Assembly (NCBI RefSeq): GCF_000455245.1
Contig: NZ_HG005166.1
Location: forward strand, 114,636-178,635
Source of the DNA: Nesterenkonia massiliensis
GTDB lineage: Bacteria > Actinomycetota > Actinomycetes > Actinomycetales > Micrococcaceae
Length of the DNA: 64,000 nt
Direction: 5' to 3'
Below are positions 33,635 through 43,850 of the stretch, piece by piece (position 1 is the stretch's first letter; each line of letters opens with the position of its first letter). The position numbers and the translations under genes were made by a program. A model generated the notes under the pieces. It was not told the origin of the DNA. It saw nothing but the letters and a program-made list of their open reading frames with translations, and did not search any database.

Positions 33635-34825
33635 GTGGCCAAGGCAAAGTTCGAGCGGACTAAGCCGCACCTCAACATCGGCACCATCGGTCACGTCGAC
33701 CACGGCAAGACCACGTTGACTGCCGCTATCTCCAAGGTGCTGGCTGACAAGTACCCGGACCTCAACGAGGGCCGTGACTTCGCATCCATCGATAACGCTC
33801 CTGAGGAGCGCGAGCGCGGTATCACTATCAACGTCTCTCACGTGGAGTACCAGACGGAGAAGCGTCACTACGCTCACGTCGATGCTCCCGGCCACGCCGA
33901 CTACGTGAAGAACATGATCACCGGTGCTGCTCAGATGGACGGCGCGATCCTCGTGGTCGCAGCCACCGACGGTCCGATGGCTCAGACCCGCGAGCACGTG
34001 CTGCTGGCCCGCCAGGTTGGCGTGCCGAAGCTGCTGGTGGCTCTGAACAAGTCCGACATGGTTGATGACGAGGAGCTGCTGGACCTCGTCGAGATGGAGG
34101 TTCGCGAACTTCTGTCCGACCAGGGCTTCGAGGGCGACGACGCTCCTGTGATCCGCACCTCCGGCCTGAAGGCTCTCGAGGGCGACGCAGAGTGGGTCAA
34201 GTCCGTTGAGGACCTGATGGAGGCTGTGGATGAGTTCATCCCGGAGCCGGAGCGTGACCGTGACAAGCCGTTCCTGATGCCGATCGAGGACGTCTTCACC
34301 ATCACCGGTCGCGGCACTGTGGTGACCGGTCGCGCCGAGCGTGGCACCCTGGCTATCAACTCTGAGGTTGAGATCCTGGGTATCCGCGAGAAGCAGAAGA
34401 CCGTTGTGACCGGTATCGAGATGTTCCACAAGCAGCTCGACGAGGCTTGGGCAGGCGAGAACTGTGGTCTGCTGCTTCGCGGTCTGAAGCGCGAGGATGT
34501 CGAGCGCGGCCAGGTTGTGGCTGCTCCCGGCTCCATCACCCCGCACACCAAGTTCGAGGCAAACGTCTACATCCTGTCCAAGGATGAGGGCGGTCGCCAC
34601 AACCCCTTCTACACCAACTACCGTCCGCAGTTCTACTTCCGTACTACTGACGTGACCGGTGTGATCGATCTGCCTGAGGGCACCGAGATGGTGATGCCCG
34701 GTGACAACACCGAGATGACCGTCGAGCTCATCCAGCCGATCGCTATGGAAGAGGGCCTCGGCTTCGCTATCCGCGAGGGTGGCCGCACCGTTGGCTCCGG
34801 CAAGGTCACCAAGATCATCGAGTAA
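33635..34825 (+). CDS. tuf: Elongation factor Tu
   Basis: 396 residues, start GTG with an ideal AGGAGG at 33624-33629. EF-Tu delivers aminoacyl-tRNA. It has [28 protein letters not shown], the actinobacterial form [13 protein letters not shown] (Ala where many bacteria have Cys) and NKSDMVDD, then beta-barrel domains 2 and 3. The 130-bp gap after fusA includes a TAGACT motif at 33551 that could be the -10 of a separate tuf promoter, but its -35 is poor. A strong hairpin follows the gene. Confidence 0.98.
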   Translation: MAKAKFERTKPHLNIGTIGHVDHGKTTLTAAISKVLADKYPDLNEGRDFASIDNAPEERERGITINVSHVEYQTEKRHYAHVDAPGHADYVKNMITGAAQMDGAILVVAATDGPMAQTREHVLLARQVGVPKLLVALNKSDMVDDEELLDLVEMEVRELLSDQGFEGDDAPVIRTSGLKALEGDAEWVKSVEDLMEAVDEFIPEPERDRDKPFLMPIEDVFTITGRGTVVTGRAERGTLAINSEVEILGIREKQKTVVTGIEMFHKQLDEAWAGENCGLLLRGLKREDVERGQVVAAPGSITPHTKFEANVYILSKDEGGRHNPFYTNYRPQFYFRTTDVTGVIDLPEGTEMVMPGDNTEMTVELIQPIAMEEGLGFAIREGGRTVGSGKVTKIIE

Positions 34826-34856
34826 TACTCTTACTCACTGATCAGCTGATCTGATT

Positions 34857-34896
34857 CACAGGACCCCCAGCATCTTCGGATGCTGGGGGTCCTGTG
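34857..34896 (+). terminator. Hairpin terminator after tuf
   Basis: An 18-bp perfect stem (beginning CACAGGACCCCCAGCATC) closes on a TTCG tetraloop. There is no long T-run after it, so it may end transcription as a tailless hairpin or protect the mRNA end. Confidence 0.82.
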
Positions 34897-34975
34897 CGTT
34901 ATACGCTGTCAGGGTTGCCGCGGTAGCCGTGGTTCCCCGGGGTGGTCAACGAAGTGGATAAGGCGGTAACCAGTC

Positions 34976-37786
34976 ATGGAGTGGCTGACGATATTTCTGC
35001 TGATGCTGGCCGTGCCCTTTGGCATCGGCCTGGCTTTGGGCTATCACTGGGGGCGTTCAACGACACCCCAGCGCCCCTCGCCCTACGATATGTCCACCCC
35101 CGGCAGGCCCGCGGAATACGTTCCCCCAGCGCCTCCTGGCAATGAGTGGGTGGCACCTTCTGGCTATTTCGCTCCGACTGGCCCGCCACCCCCGAGTGGG
35201 CAGCAGCCGGCGACTGTCGCTCTGCCTCCGGCCGGTTATATCCCTCCTATTGCGCAGCCAACTACAGCGCATAGGCAGCCTGGTGACCTTGCGTATCCGC
35301 CGCAGTCCACGGCAGTCCCGCGCACACCGGCATATCCGGCGCCAGCGACAGCGCCGAGCACTCGCAGTGAGTTTCGAGCTATCAATATCGCGCTCTACAT
35401 CGGGGGACTGCTGCTGTCCGCGGCTGCTTTGGCGTATGTCTCAGTGATGCAGTCACCTGTATTCACCGCGGTGTCCCTGTTGGTGGCCTATGTGGTCTTC
35501 GCCGTCGTGGGCTTTGTCCTGGCTGAACGTGTCAGTGTGCTCAAACCGGCGGGAATGGCCTTATTCGGCACGTCATTGGCGATTCTCTCGGTGGCTGCAG
35601 TGCCGGTGAATGCAGCATTCATCGGTGACGGACGGCTCACCTGGCTGCTGACCTCCCTGCTGGGCCTGAGTGTCTACAGTGCTGCAGCGCTGCGCCTGGA
35701 TTCGCGGGTACTGGGATATCTGGCCGTATCGTTCTTCTACTCCGCGATGTTCTCCTCCACCGCGGTGCTGCAGCAGGGGCTGCTGTGGTCGCTGGTGCTA
35801 ATCATGCTGCTGGCCGCTATGAGCCAGTTCGGGATGAATCTGCTGGGGGAGAGGCTCCCCGTCATCCTGACGCGTCCCTTCGGCCGACTGCATTGGCTGG
35901 TTGTCCCAGGTGCGGTGCTGGCCGGGCTGCTGACACCGACGGCTATGCGCAGCACTGACTACACGGTCCTCTTCGCCGCAGCGGGGATCTACTATCTGGT
36001 CTGTGCGGTGTGGCCGCCTGTGGAGAGGTTCAGCCTCGGCTACGCTGTGGCGGCCCGGATGCTGTTCACCGCTGCCTTCATCAGCTGGCTGCTGACTCTG
36101 GACCTGGGGTATGTGATCACGCTGGCGCTGATCACCCTGTGGATGGCTGCGGTCTACTTCTCTATGATCTATCTGCCCGGTTCTGCCCCGGATCACGGCA
36201 GATCCGATCAACGCATACCCGCCCACCGAGAAGCAGCCTCGGCAGCGCTAGTAGCCGCTCTGGCGACAGCCCTGCTGTCCCAGATGCTTATGGTGTCTGC
36301 AGCAGCTGAGGAGACACCATGGCTGTGGCTGAGCGTCATCGTCGCAACAGCATCAGCCATCGGTGCCCACGAGATTCTGCTGCGCCGGCCTGGCAGAATC
36401 CGCCGGAACGTGCTGCGTGCCTTCCTCATCCTGGCTGTCATCACCTCACTGCCCGGGCTACCAGTTCTGGGAATGGTGTGGTTGAGCATCTGGATCCTGG
36501 CCGAACGCCGACTCAGTGGCGAAGGGCTGCGCTCAGCAGTTCAGCGTGGTCTTCTGGCACTATGGTGCGCCGGCCTGGGCTGGACTGTGGGGGAGTTCGG
36601 AGCTGATATCTGGCTCGGTATCCGGCTCGGGCTGCTGGCGCTCTGCCTGGCAGCAGCCGGGGCGGTCCTGCACTGGGTGCGCCGACCCGATGCCAGGTAC
36701 CTCGTCGGCGAACCCCTGGCATGGCTCATCCTGATTCCCGCCGTGACACTGCTTCACCGTGCTCAAGCCTCGAGCTGGTGGTGGGCTGATCTTGCCACCG
36801 CGTTTGTTCTGCTGGGTCTGGCACTCTTGTTGGTTTTGCGCAGGCTGAAGGAACCCGTCACCGCGGTGACGGTACCGGTATATGCAGCCCTAGGTGCGTA
36901 TCTGACCGTAGTTGAGACACTGCAGAACCTCTTTGACGGTCGTATCGGGGCCACGAGTTCGGTCACCGGGTACCTGGGGTCCAGCGTGGCCTTCACAGTT
37001 GTGGTGCCGCTGGCGCTTTGGATGCGCGACCGGTACCCCAGAGAAGCTAGCGCACTGCGTATGCAGCTGGCCCGAAGCGCCGCAGTGGTGGCGCTGGTCG
37101 CTTCTACCGCACCTATGGTGACAGCAGAGCCGGGCCGGGTCCCGGTGCTGGCCTGGGTGGTACCGCTGATGCAGGGCACACTACTGGTCTTGGCCGTTCG
37201 CTGGGTACCCCAGCGACTGCGTGTCCACGTGGGCCTAGCCGGCAGTCTCCTGCTTCCGCTGTCTGGACTTTTCGCGCTGTACCAGGCCGAGCTTGATACT
37301 GAAGCGCTCGTGGCGGGAACTGGACTGCTGATGCTGCTGGCCATTCTGCTCAACGAAGCGTTGATCTTCGGTCGCACCGAAGCGCCTGGCCAGCCTGCAC
37401 CACGCGGTCCGGGCGTGGATCGTGACTGGGCGATGATCCACTACGTCACTGCCGGCGTGCTGGCCACCCTTCTGGCGCTGGTAGGCCTCGGCGCAGATAG
37501 CCCGTTGGTACAGATCACACCCCTTGTGGCAGCGGCAGCGCTGCTGACCGCTGGTCTGCTGAGAGCGCGACGCCTGGGCCTCTACTGGGGTGCCGGTCTC
37601 ATCGTCCTCGCTGTCCTGTGGTCACTGCGTCAGGCGGTCTTTGGACTGCTGATTGCCCTGGGTGTGCTCATCATTGCTGCGGCTGTGTGGAGGCTGCTGG
37701 CTGTACAGAAGAAGCAGCCGCCAGAGCACAGACCAGCTGCAGCTGACCCCGGCCAGTATGCCTCAGAGCGCACCGACAGCCGTTGA
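34976..37786 (+). CDS. Large polytopic membrane protein of unknown function
   Basis: 936 residues. One N-terminal helix (about 3-24, FLLMLAVPFGIGLALGYHWG) is followed by a Pro-rich hydrophilic stretch (about 30-120, with PPAPPG, PPPPSG and VALPPAGYIPP). A very long series of hydrophobic segments then runs to about residue 905, probably more than 20 helices, and ends in a short Gln/Pro-rich basic tail. I recognise no catalytic motif and do not assign a family. AAGGCGG precedes the ATG. It interrupts the usual tuf-rpsJ neighbourhood and is bounded upstream by a terminator and downstream by the S10 leader, so it is probably its own transcription unit. Confidence 0.85.
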   Translation: MEWLTIFLLMLAVPFGIGLALGYHWGRSTTPQRPSPYDMSTPGRPAEYVPPAPPGNEWVAPSGYFAPTGPPPPSGQQPATVALPPAGYIPPIAQPTTAHRQPGDLAYPPQSTAVPRTPAYPAPATAPSTRSEFRAINIALYIGGLLLSAAALAYVSVMQSPVFTAVSLLVAYVVFAVVGFVLAERVSVLKPAGMALFGTSLAILSVAAVPVNAAFIGDGRLTWLLTSLLGLSVYSAAALRLDSRVLGYLAVSFFYSAMFSSTAVLQQGLLWSLVLIMLLAAMSQFGMNLLGERLPVILTRPFGRLHWLVVPGAVLAGLLTPTAMRSTDYTVLFAAAGIYYLVCAVWPPVERFSLGYAVAARMLFTAAFISWLLTLDLGYVITLALITLWMAAVYFSMIYLPGSAPDHGRSDQRIPAHREAASAALVAALATALLSQMLMVSAAAEETPWLWLSVIVATASAIGAHEILLRRPGRIRRNVLRAFLILAVITSLPGLPVLGMVWLSIWILAERRLSGEGLRSAVQRGLLALWCAGLGWTVGEFGADIWLGIRLGLLALCLAAAGAVLHWVRRPDARYLVGEPLAWLILIPAVTLLHRAQASSWWWADLATAFVLLGLALLLVLRRLKEPVTAVTVPVYAALGAYLTVVETLQNLFDGRIGATSSVTGYLGSSVAFTVVVPLALWMRDRYPREASALRMQLARSAAVVALVASTAPMVTAEPGRVPVLAWVVPLMQGTLLVLAVRWVPQRLRVHVGLAGSLLLPLSGLFALYQAELDTEALVAGTGLLMLLAILLNEALIFGRTEAPGQPAPRGPGVDRDWAMIHYVTAGVLATLLALVGLGADSPLVQITPLVAAAALLTAGLLRARRLGLYWGAGLIVLAVLWSLRQAVFGLLIALGVLIIAAAVWRLLAVQKKQPPEHRPAAADPGQYASERTDSR

Positions 37787-38281
37787 GACCGGCTTCACCA
37801 GGCTTCCGAGCTTGCGAGTCCGGAGAGAACATGACACTATAGACAAGTTGTTCACGATCCGTGTGCCCTGGCGTGCCTGCGGTCCGGATTCGATGAACGG
37901 GCAAGCATAACTTTCAATCCGGCTCACTGCGGGTGTTCTGCTGTGCGCAGCAATCGCTGCTCATCTAAGCGACACGCCCGACCGCGGGGGCCGGGGTTCC
38001 GGTCAGTCGAGGAACCCATTGCAGCCGCTGATACCAGCGGCGCACCGTCAACGGTGGTGATGGATTCGGCAGGCAGAGGGACCGCAGATCACGTGTCACA
38101 CGTGATAGGCAGCCACAACATCAGACGGTTTTCCGGCACCGGATATGGCTCTTTTGAAGAGCTGATCCCCCACGCCGCGCAGAGCTTTTCGATGAGGTCG
38201 CGTCGCTTCGACGACGTCGCCGCCACATGGCTGCCACGAACAACGAACGAAGCAGGACTGACCAGAAAGAGGCTCAACGCC
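37787..38281 (+). promoter_or_regulatory. S10 operon promoter and long leader
   Basis: A 495-bp stretch without a supported gene. A candidate promoter lies near its start: TTGCGA at 37812-37817 and CACTAT at 37835-37840 with 17-bp spacing. That would give an mRNA leader over 400 nt long before rpsJ. The rpsJ frame stays open upstream to 37943, but the predicted peptide is unlike any ribosomal protein and has no usable ribosome binding site, so I treat it as untranslated. Long S10 leaders can host autogenous control; no particular fold is recognised here. Confidence 0.5.
38088..38106. promoter_or_regulatory. Perfect inverted repeat in the S10 leader
   Basis: ATCACGTGTCACACGTGAT has two perfect 8-bp arms around a 3-bp centre, each arm containing CACGTG. 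It could be a protein-binding site or, in RNA, a hairpin with a tight loop. No binder is identified. Confidence 0.5.
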
Positions 38282-38590
38282 ATGGCGGGACAGAAAATCC
38301 GCATCCGGCTGAAGTCGTATGACCATGAGGTCATCGACACCTCGGCTCGGAAGATCGTCGACACGGTCACACGTGCAGGTGCAACGGTTGTCGGCCCCGT
38401 GCCGCTGCCCACCGAGAAGAACGTGTACGCCGTTATTCGTTCTCCCCATAAGTACAAGGACTCTCGCGAGCACTTCGAGATGCGCACTCATAAGCGCCTG
38501 ATCGACATCGTGGACCCGACGCCTAAGGCTGTCGATTCCCTGATGCGTCTCGACCTGCCTGCAGACGTCAACATCGAGATCAAGCTCTAG
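38282..38590 (+). CDS. rpsJ: Small ribosomal subunit protein uS10
   Basis: 102 residues from the ATG giving [20 protein letters not shown]10 is a 30S head protein that also acts as NusE in antitermination. The block [20 protein letters not shown] is fully conserved and the length is canonical. The frame continues upstream without a stop, but S10 homology begins exactly here. First gene of the S10 operon. Confidence 0.97.
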   Translation: MAGQKIRIRLKSYDHEVIDTSARKIVDTVTRAGATVVGPVPLPTEKNVYAVIRSPHKYKDSREHFEMRTHKRLIDIVDPTPKAVDSLMRLDLPADVNIEIKL

Positions 38591-38612
38591 TCAGGGAGGT
38601 GCTGAGAGAACT

Positions 38613-39275
38613 ATGACCAACATTTCCCGCGTCGAAACCAACGTCAAGGGACTGCTGGGCACGAAGCTCGGCATGACCCAGGTCTGGGACGAGAACAACA
38701 ACCTCGTCCCCGTCACTGTCGTCCAGGCCGACTCCAACGTCGTCACCCAGATCCGCTCCGAGGAAGTCGACGGCTACAACGCCGTCCAGATCGGCTTCGG
38801 CCAGATCGATCCTCGCAAAGTGACCAAGCCGATGGCTGGCCACTTCGAGAAGGCAGGCGTGACCCCACGCCGCCATATCGTGGAAATCCGCACCGCAGAG
38901 GCCGGCTCCTACGAGCTGGGCCAGGAGCTCAAGGCTGAGACCTTTGAAGCCGGCCAGAAGGTCGACGTCATCGGCAAGACCAAGGGCAAGGGCTTCGCTG
39001 GCGTTATGAAGCGCCACGGCTTCTCCGGTGTCGGTGCTTCCCACGGTCAGCACAAGAACCACCGCAAGCCCGGCTCCATCGGTGGCGCAGCCACCCCCGG
39101 ACGCGTCTTCAAGGGCCTGCGCATGGCTGGCCGGATGGGCAACGTCCGCCACACCACGCACAACCTCACCGTCCACGCAGTGGACGCCGAGAAGAACCTG
39201 CTGCTCATCAAGGGCGCCGTTCCTGGCCCCAAGGGTGCGGTCATCCTGGTCCGCACGGCAGTGAAGGGAGCATGA
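38613..39275 (+). CDS. rplC: Large ribosomal subunit protein uL3
   Basis: 220 residues. It binds the 3' region of 23S rRNA early in 50S assembly. Diagnostic segments are [15 protein letters not shown] and [16 protein letters not shown], with the central extension [20 protein letters not shown] reaching toward the peptidyl transferase centre. A GGGAGG lies 13 bases and a GAGAGA four bases upstream of the ATG. The stop overlaps the rplD start (ATGA). Confidence 0.98.
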   Translation: MTNISRVETNVKGLLGTKLGMTQVWDENNNLVPVTVVQADSNVVTQIRSEEVDGYNAVQIGFGQIDPRKVTKPMAGHFEKAGVTPRRHIVEIRTAEAGSYELGQELKAETFEAGQKVDVIGKTKGKGFAGVMKRHGFSGVGASHGQHKNHRKPGSIGGAATPGRVFKGLRMAGRMGNVRHTTHNLTVHAVDAEKNLLLIKGAVPGPKGAVILVRTAVKGA

Positions 39276-39901
39276 TCAAAATGGCAACCAAGGTTTCCGT
39301 CGACTTCCCCGCAGAGGTTTTCGACGTCGCCACCAACAACGCGCTGATCCACCAGGTCGTCGTGGCGCAGCAGGCTGCTGCTCGTCAGGGCACCCACAAG
39401 GTGAAGACCCGCGCTGAGGTCTCCGGCACCGGCGCTAAGCCGTTCCGCCAGAAGGGAACCGGCCGGGCTCGTCAGGGCTCAATGCGCGGTCCCCACATGA
39501 TCGGCGGCGGCATCGTTCACGGTCCGACCCCGCGTGACTACGCCCAGCGCACCCCCAAGAAGATGAAGGCTGCTGCACTGCGCGGCGCTCTGTCTGACCG
39601 GGCACGCAACGGCCGTATCCACGTGATTGACGCACTGGTGACCGAGAAGGCCTCCACCAAGGCAGCCAAGGAAGCTCTGGCTTCCCTCGGCGGCCAGGAT
39701 CGCAACTGGCTGGTGGTCATCGACCGCAGCGACGACGTCGCCGCGCTGTCCACCCGCAACCTGCCCCATGTCCACACTCTCTACGCCGACCAGCTGAACA
39801 CCTACGATGTGCTCGTCTCCGACGACATCGTGTTCACCCAGGCCGGATACGACGCCTTCCTGGCTCACGCACAGGGCGGCAACAAGGAGGAGGCCAAGTG
39901 A
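39272..39901 (+). CDS. rplD: Large ribosomal subunit protein uL4
   Basis: 209 residues. It lines the exit tunnel via its extended loop, visible as [20 protein letters not shown]. The end of the loop has [13 protein letters not shown], followed by the globular part. The start at 39272 overlaps the rplC stop; an ATG at 39281 ([13 protein letters not shown]) is the alternative, three residues shorter. In enterobacteria L4 represses the S10 operon; nothing here shows whether that holds in this organism. Confidence 0.97.
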   Translation: MIKMATKVSVDFPAEVFDVATNNALIHQVVVAQQAAARQGTHKVKTRAEVSGTGAKPFRQKGTGRARQGSMRGPHMIGGGIVHGPTPRDYAQRTPKKMKAAALRGALSDRARNGRIHVIDALVTEKASTKAAKEALASLGGQDRNWLVVIDRSDDVAALSTRNLPHVHTLYADQLNTYDVLVSDDIVFTQAGYDAFLAHAQGGNKEEAK

Positions 39902-40206
39902 GCGTCCTGACCCAGAAAGACCCCCGCGACGTCATCATCGCGCCGGTGGTCTCCGAGAAGTCCTACGCACTGATCGACGAAGGCAAGTACACCTTCCTGG
40001 TCGATACTCGCTCCACCAAGAGCGAGATCAAGTACGCAGTGGAGAAGATCTTCGGCGTCAAGGTCGACAAGGTCAACACCATCAACCGTCCGGGCAAGCG
40101 CAAGCGGACCCGTTTCGGCTGGGGCTCCCGCAATGACACCAAGCGGGCGGTCATCACCCTCAAAGAGGGCTTTGCAATTGACATCTTCGGAGGATCCGCA
40201 GCATAA
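39898..40206 (+). CDS. rplW: Large ribosomal subunit protein uL23
   Basis: 102 residues. L23 sits at the tunnel exit and is the docking point for trigger factor and SRP. Key segments are [17 protein letters not shown] and the loop [23 protein letters not shown]. The GTG start overlaps the rplD stop (GTGA). Confidence 0.97.
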   Translation: MSVLTQKDPRDVIIAPVVSEKSYALIDEGKYTFLVDTRSTKSEIKYAVEKIFGVKVDKVNTINRPGKRKRTRFGWGSRNDTKRAVITLKEGFAIDIFGGSAA

Positions 40207-40240
40207 GGCTGCCGGAACCACTTGATCGAGGAAGAGAACC

Positions 40241-41077
40241 ATGGCTATTCGTAACCTGAAGCCGACCACCCCGGGCCAGCGCGGCTCATCGGTGGCCGAC
40301 TTCGCAGAGATCACCCGGTCTACGCCGGAAAAGTCCCTGCTGCGCCCGCTGAGCAAGACCGGCGGCCGTAACAGCTCGGGCAAGATCACCACCCGTCACA
40401 AGGGCGGCGGCCACAAGCGCCAGTACCGCCTGATCGACTTCCGCCGCGCGGATAAGGACGGCGTGCCCGCGAAGGTCGCTCATATTGAGTACGACCCCAA
40501 CCGCACCGCACGTATCGCCCTGCTGCACTTCGCAGACGGCACCAAGCGCTACATCCTGGCTCCGGCCAAGCTTGAGCAGGGTGCTGCAGTGGAGTCCGGC
40601 CCCAACGCGGATATCAAGCCCGGCAACAACCTGCCGCTGCGTAACATCCCCGTCGGTACCGTGATCCACGCTGTGGAGCTGCGTCCCGGCGGCGGTGCCA
40701 AGCTCGGCCGCTCCGCTGGTGCCTCCATCCAGCTGGTTGCTCGTGAAGGCAAGTACGCCCAGCTGCGTCTGCCTTCCGGTGAGGTCCGCAACGTGGACGT
40801 GCGCTGTCGTGCAACTGTTGGGCAGGTCGGCAACGCCGAGCAGTCCAACATCAACTGGGGCAAGGCTGGCCGTATGCGCTGGAAGGGCGTCCGCCCGACC
40901 GTCCGCGGTGTTGTCATGAACCCTGTCGACCACCCGCACGGTGGTGGCGAGGGCAAGACCTCCGGTGGTCGCCACCCGGTCAACCCCAACGGCAAGCCCG
41001 AGGGCCGCACCCGCCGTCCCAACAAGGAAAGCGACAAGCTCATCGTGCGTCGCCGTCGTACCAAGAACAAGCGATAG
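40241..41077 (+). CDS. rplB: Large ribosomal subunit protein uL2
   Basis: 278 residues, canonical length. L2 is essential for subunit association and peptidyl transfer. It has [17 protein letters not shown], the central SH3-like/OB region, and the C-terminal [19 protein letters not shown] segment with the conserved His near the active centre. GAGGAAGAGAA precedes the ATG. Confidence 0.98.
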   Translation: MAIRNLKPTTPGQRGSSVADFAEITRSTPEKSLLRPLSKTGGRNSSGKITTRHKGGGHKRQYRLIDFRRADKDGVPAKVAHIEYDPNRTARIALLHFADGTKRYILAPAKLEQGAAVESGPNADIKPGNNLPLRNIPVGTVIHAVELRPGGGAKLGRSAGASIQLVAREGKYAQLRLPSGEVRNVDVRCRATVGQVGNAEQSNINWGKAGRMRWKGVRPTVRGVVMNPVDHPHGGGEGKTSGGRHPVNPNGKPEGRTRRPNKESDKLIVRRRRTKNKR

Positions 41078-41089
41078 GAGCCTGGAAAC

Positions 41090-41371
41090 ATGCCACGCAG
41101 CTTGAAGAAGGGCCCCTTCGTTGATCAGCACCTGTACCTGAAGGTCGCTGCTGAGAACGAAAAGGGCACCAAGAACGTCATCAAGACATGGTCCCGCCGT
41201 TCCATGATCATCCCGGACATGCTCGGCCACACCATCGCCGTGCACGACGGACGCAAGCACATCCCCGTGTTCATCACTGAGTCGATGGTCGGGCACAAGC
41301 TCGGCGAGTTCGCTCCGACGCGCACATTCCGCGGCCATGTGAAGGACGACAAGAAGGGCAAGCGCCGCTGA
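41090..41371 (+). CDS. rpsS: Small ribosomal subunit protein uS19
   Basis: 93 residues. S19 binds the 30S head with S13 near the A site. The sequence [15 protein letters not shown], then [20 protein letters not shown] and [16 protein letters not shown] is diagnostic. It lies 12 bp after rplB, with TAGGAG as ribosome binding site. Confidence 0.98.
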   Translation: MPRSLKKGPFVDQHLYLKVAAENEKGTKNVIKTWSRRSMIIPDMLGHTIAVHDGRKHIPVFITESMVGHKLGEFAPTRTFRGHVKDDKKGKRR

Positions 41372-41427
41372 CCCTCACGGGATCAGTACGTTTGCACTAC
41401 TTCTGAGAAGACGAGAGAAGGAAAGCA

Positions 41428-41793
41428 ATGGAAGCCAAGGCAATTGCGCGCTACGTGCGTGTGACGCCTATGAAGGCCCGGCGCGTCGTCGACCTTGTCC
41501 GCGGCAAGCAGGCCAACGAGGCACTGGCCATTCTGCAGTTCGCCCCCCAGGGCGCTTCGGAGCCGGTGTACAAGGTGGTGGCCTCTGCAATGGCCAACGC
41601 CCGGCAGCATGCTGACAAGGCCGGCGTCGCCTTCAATGAGGACGATTACGTCATCACTGAGGCACGCGTCGACGAAGGACCCACCATGAAGCGGTTCCGC
41701 CCCCGTGCACAGGGACGCGCCTACCGCATCAACAAGCGCACCAGCCACGTGACCATCGTGGTCGGCACAGAAGAGAAAGGTGGAGATCAGTAG
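41428..41793 (+). CDS. rplV: Large ribosomal subunit protein uL22
   Basis: 121 residues. Its long beta-hairpin lines the exit tunnel beside L4. Segments [20 protein letters not shown] and [23 protein letters not shown] are diagnostic; the hairpin tip shows no macrolide-resistance-type insertion. GAGAAGGA precedes the ATG. The stop shares a base with the rpsC GTG. Confidence 0.98.
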   Translation: MEAKAIARYVRVTPMKARRVVDLVRGKQANEALAILQFAPQGASEPVYKVVASAMANARQHADKAGVAFNEDDYVITEARVDEGPTMKRFRPRAQGRAYRINKRTSHVTIVVGTEEKGGDQ

Positions 41794-42596
41794 TGGGACA
41801 GAAGATCAACCCCAATGGTTTCCGTCTGGGCATCACCACTGACCACGTCTCCCACTGGTACGCCGACTCCACCAAGCCGGGTCAGCGCTACAAGGACTTC
41901 GTGAAAGAGGATGTCCAGATCCGCGAGCTGCTGGAGAAGAGCGTTGAGCGCGCCGGCATCTCCAAGGTCGAGATCGAGCGCACCCGTGACCGCGTTCGCG
42001 TCGATATTCACACTGCCCGCCCGGGTATTGTGATCGGCCGCCGTGGCGCCGAGGCAGACCGCATCCGCGGCGAGCTCGAGAAGCTCACCGGCAAGCAGAT
42101 CCAGCTGAACATCCTCGAGGTCAAGAACCCCGAGATCGACGCTCAGCTGGTTGCTCAGGGTGTGGCCGAGCAGCTCGCTGCTCGTGTGGCATTCCGCCGC
42201 GCAATGAAGAAGGCCATCTCCTCGGCAATGCGTGCAGGCGCCAAGGGTATTCGTATCCAGTGCTCCGGCCGTCTTGGCGGTGCCGAGATGTCCCGTTCCG
42301 AGTTCTACCGCGAAGGCCGTGTGCCGCTGCACACCCTGCGTGCGAACATCGACTTCGGCAAGCACGAGGCTAAGACCACCTTCGGCCGCATTGGCGTGAA
42401 GGTCTGGGTCTACAAGGGCGATCTGACCGCCAAGGAGCTTGCTGCACAGCAGGCTGCTGCTCCCTCCGGCCGCGGCGGACGCCGTGGACCCGGCGGCGGA
42501 GCTGGCGATCGTCGTCGCCGCGGTGCAGGCCGTGGGCGCGATGGCGCACCGGCAGCAGCCGAGGCCGCACCTGCCGCTGAAGGAGGGCAGAACTGA
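41793..42596 (+). CDS. rpsC: Small ribosomal subunit protein uS3, with basic C-terminal extension
   Basis: 267 residues. S3 shapes the mRNA entry channel. The KH domain is at about 40-110 ([20 protein letters not shown]) and the C-terminal domain contains [14 protein letters not shown] and [10 protein letters not shown]. The last ~45 residues form a low-complexity Gly/Arg then Ala/Pro tail ([20 protein letters not shown]), common in Actinobacteria. The GTG overlaps the rplV stop (TAGTG). Confidence 0.97.
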   Translation: MGQKINPNGFRLGITTDHVSHWYADSTKPGQRYKDFVKEDVQIRELLEKSVERAGISKVEIERTRDRVRVDIHTARPGIVIGRRGAEADRIRGELEKLTGKQIQLNILEVKNPEIDAQLVAQGVAEQLAARVAFRRAMKKAISSAMRAGAKGIRIQCSGRLGGAEMSRSEFYREGRVPLHTLRANIDFGKHEAKTTFGRIGVKVWVYKGDLTAKELAAQQAAAPSGRGGRRGPGGGAGDRRRRGAGRGRDGAPAAAEAAPAAEGGQN

Positions 42597-43012
42597 TGTT
42601 GATGCCACGTCGCGTCAAGTACCGCAAGCCGCATAAGCCTAAGCGCAGCGGCATGGCTAAGGGCGGCACCGAGCTCGCATTCGGCGAGTACGGCATCCAG
42701 GCCCTCGCCCCGGCATATGTGACCAACCGTCAGATCGAGTCGGCACGTATCGCCATGACCCGTCACATCAAGCGTGGCGGCAAGGTTTGGATCAATATTT
42801 ATCCTGACCAGCCGATCACCAAGAAGCCTGCCGAGGTCCGTATGGGCTCCGGTAAGGGTTCCCCCGAGTGGTGGGTCGCGAATGTGAAGCCCGGACGTGT
42901 GATGTTCGAGCTGTCCGGTGTCAGCGAGGAGGTCGCCAAGGAGGCGCTCCGTCTGGCAATCCACAAGCTGCCGATGAAGGCACGCGTGATCAGCCGAGAG
43001 AGTGGTGAGTGA
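42596..43012 (+). CDS. rplP: Large ribosomal subunit protein uL16
   Basis: 138 residues. L16 organises the A-site region of the 50S subunit. It opens [16 protein letters not shown] and contains [19 protein letters not shown] and [19 protein letters not shown], all diagnostic. AAGGAGG precedes the ATG, which overlaps the rpsC stop (TGATG). Confidence 0.98.
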   Translation: MLMPRRVKYRKPHKPKRSGMAKGGTELAFGEYGIQALAPAYVTNRQIESARIAMTRHIKRGGKVWINIYPDQPITKKPAEVRMGSGKGSPEWWVANVKPGRVMFELSGVSEEVAKEALRLAIHKLPMKARVISRESGE

Positions 43013-43014
43013 CC

Positions 43015-43272
43015 ATGGCAGTCGGATCCAAGGACCTGACCGTTGAGAAGCTCGCAGAGCTGGACGAGGCGCAGCTGGCTGAGGCCCTGCGCACCGCCAA
43101 GGAAGAGCTCTTCAACCTCCGTTTCCAGTCCGCCACCGGTCAGCTGGAGAACTCCGCCCGGCTGAAGGCCGTTAAGCGCGATATCGCTCGCATCTACACG
43201 ATCCTGAACGAGCGCAAGCTCGGCATTCGTGAAAACGTGGGCGCTTCCGCTGAAGAGAAGACTGAGGACTGA
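43015..43272 (+). CDS. rpmC: Large ribosomal subunit protein uL29
   Basis: 85 residues from the ATG giving [17 protein letters not shown] at 43009 overlapping the rplP stop is the alternative and would add two residues. L29 is a helical hairpin at the tunnel exit. [20 protein letters not shown] and [15 protein letters not shown] are diagnostic. A ~20-residue C-terminal extension is usual in this group. Confidence 0.95.
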   Translation: MAVGSKDLTVEKLAELDEAQLAEALRTAKEELFNLRFQSATGQLENSARLKAVKRDIARIYTILNERKLGIRENVGASAEEKTED

Positions 43273-43274
43273 GC

Positions 43275-43559
43275 ATGAGCGAAGCAAGCACTGAAACCCA
43301 GGGCACTGAGCGTAACTACCGCAAGAACCTGCGCGGCGTCGTCGTCTCCGACAAGATGGACAAGACCATCGTCGTCGAGGTCGAGGACCGCAAGAAGCAC
43401 TCCCTGTACGGGAAGGTCATGAAGCGGCACAGCAAGTTCAAGGCCCACGACGAGAACGGCGAGGCCGGCGTCGGAGACATCGTTCTGATCTCCGAGACCC
43501 GTCCGCTCTCCGCTAGCAAGCGGTGGCGCCTGGTCCGCGTGGTCGAGAAGGCTAAGTAA
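43275..43559 (+). CDS. rpsQ: Small ribosomal subunit protein uS17
   Basis: 94 residues. S17 is an OB-fold primary rRNA binder. It has [20 protein letters not shown], the loop with HPLYGK-like [19 protein letters not shown], and [20 protein letters not shown]. It begins two bases after rpmC and is the last gene of the S10 operon here, since a terminator follows. Confidence 0.98.
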   Translation: MSEASTETQGTERNYRKNLRGVVVSDKMDKTIVVEVEDRKKHSLYGKVMKRHSKFKAHDENGEAGVGDIVLISETRPLSASKRWRLVRVVEKAK

Positions 43560-43584
43560 GCCTTTTCGCTGCCGCGACTATCAC

Positions 43585-43625
43585 CAGCAAGACCCCGACT
43601 CGCCCGACGAGTTGGGGTCTTGCTG
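43585..43625 (+). terminator. Hairpin terminator after rpsQ
   Basis: An 18-bp stem (beginning CAGCAAGACCCCGACTCG), with one mismatch-like G-T position, pairs around a short loop at 43603-43607. It separates the S10 and spc operons, which are often joined in other bacteria. Confidence 0.85.
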
Positions 43626-43640
43626 TTTATTCGGTATGAT
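43612..43640 (+). promoter_or_regulatory. Candidate promoter for the spc operon (rplN)
   Basis: TTGGGG (43612-43617) and TATGAT (43635-43640) are 17 bp apart. The -35 lies inside the right arm of the preceding terminator. It would give a leader of about 200 nt before rplN. The rest of the 43641-43850 gap shows no gene. Confidence 0.55.
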
Positions 43641-43850
43641 ATTGAGGCTGTGCGCCCATGCGTGGAGATATCCGTCTGCATGGACAGCGCACATCCCCCA
43701 AGATCGCCTCGGCCATCTGCCCATTCCAACGTCTCCCGCCACGGGAGCTGGGGTATGTGGGAAAGCGATGGGGGAGGTCCATATTGAAGTTCCACAAGGC
43801 TCGTGAAGCGGTTGCATGACGAGAACCAGTGAGACGACAGGAGAAACCAA

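Noticed and set aside
37943-38281. In-frame upstream extension of rpsJ by 113 codons
   Set aside because: S10 homology starts exactly at the ATG at 38282; the extension has odd composition and no good ribosome binding site. Kept only as a note on the leader.
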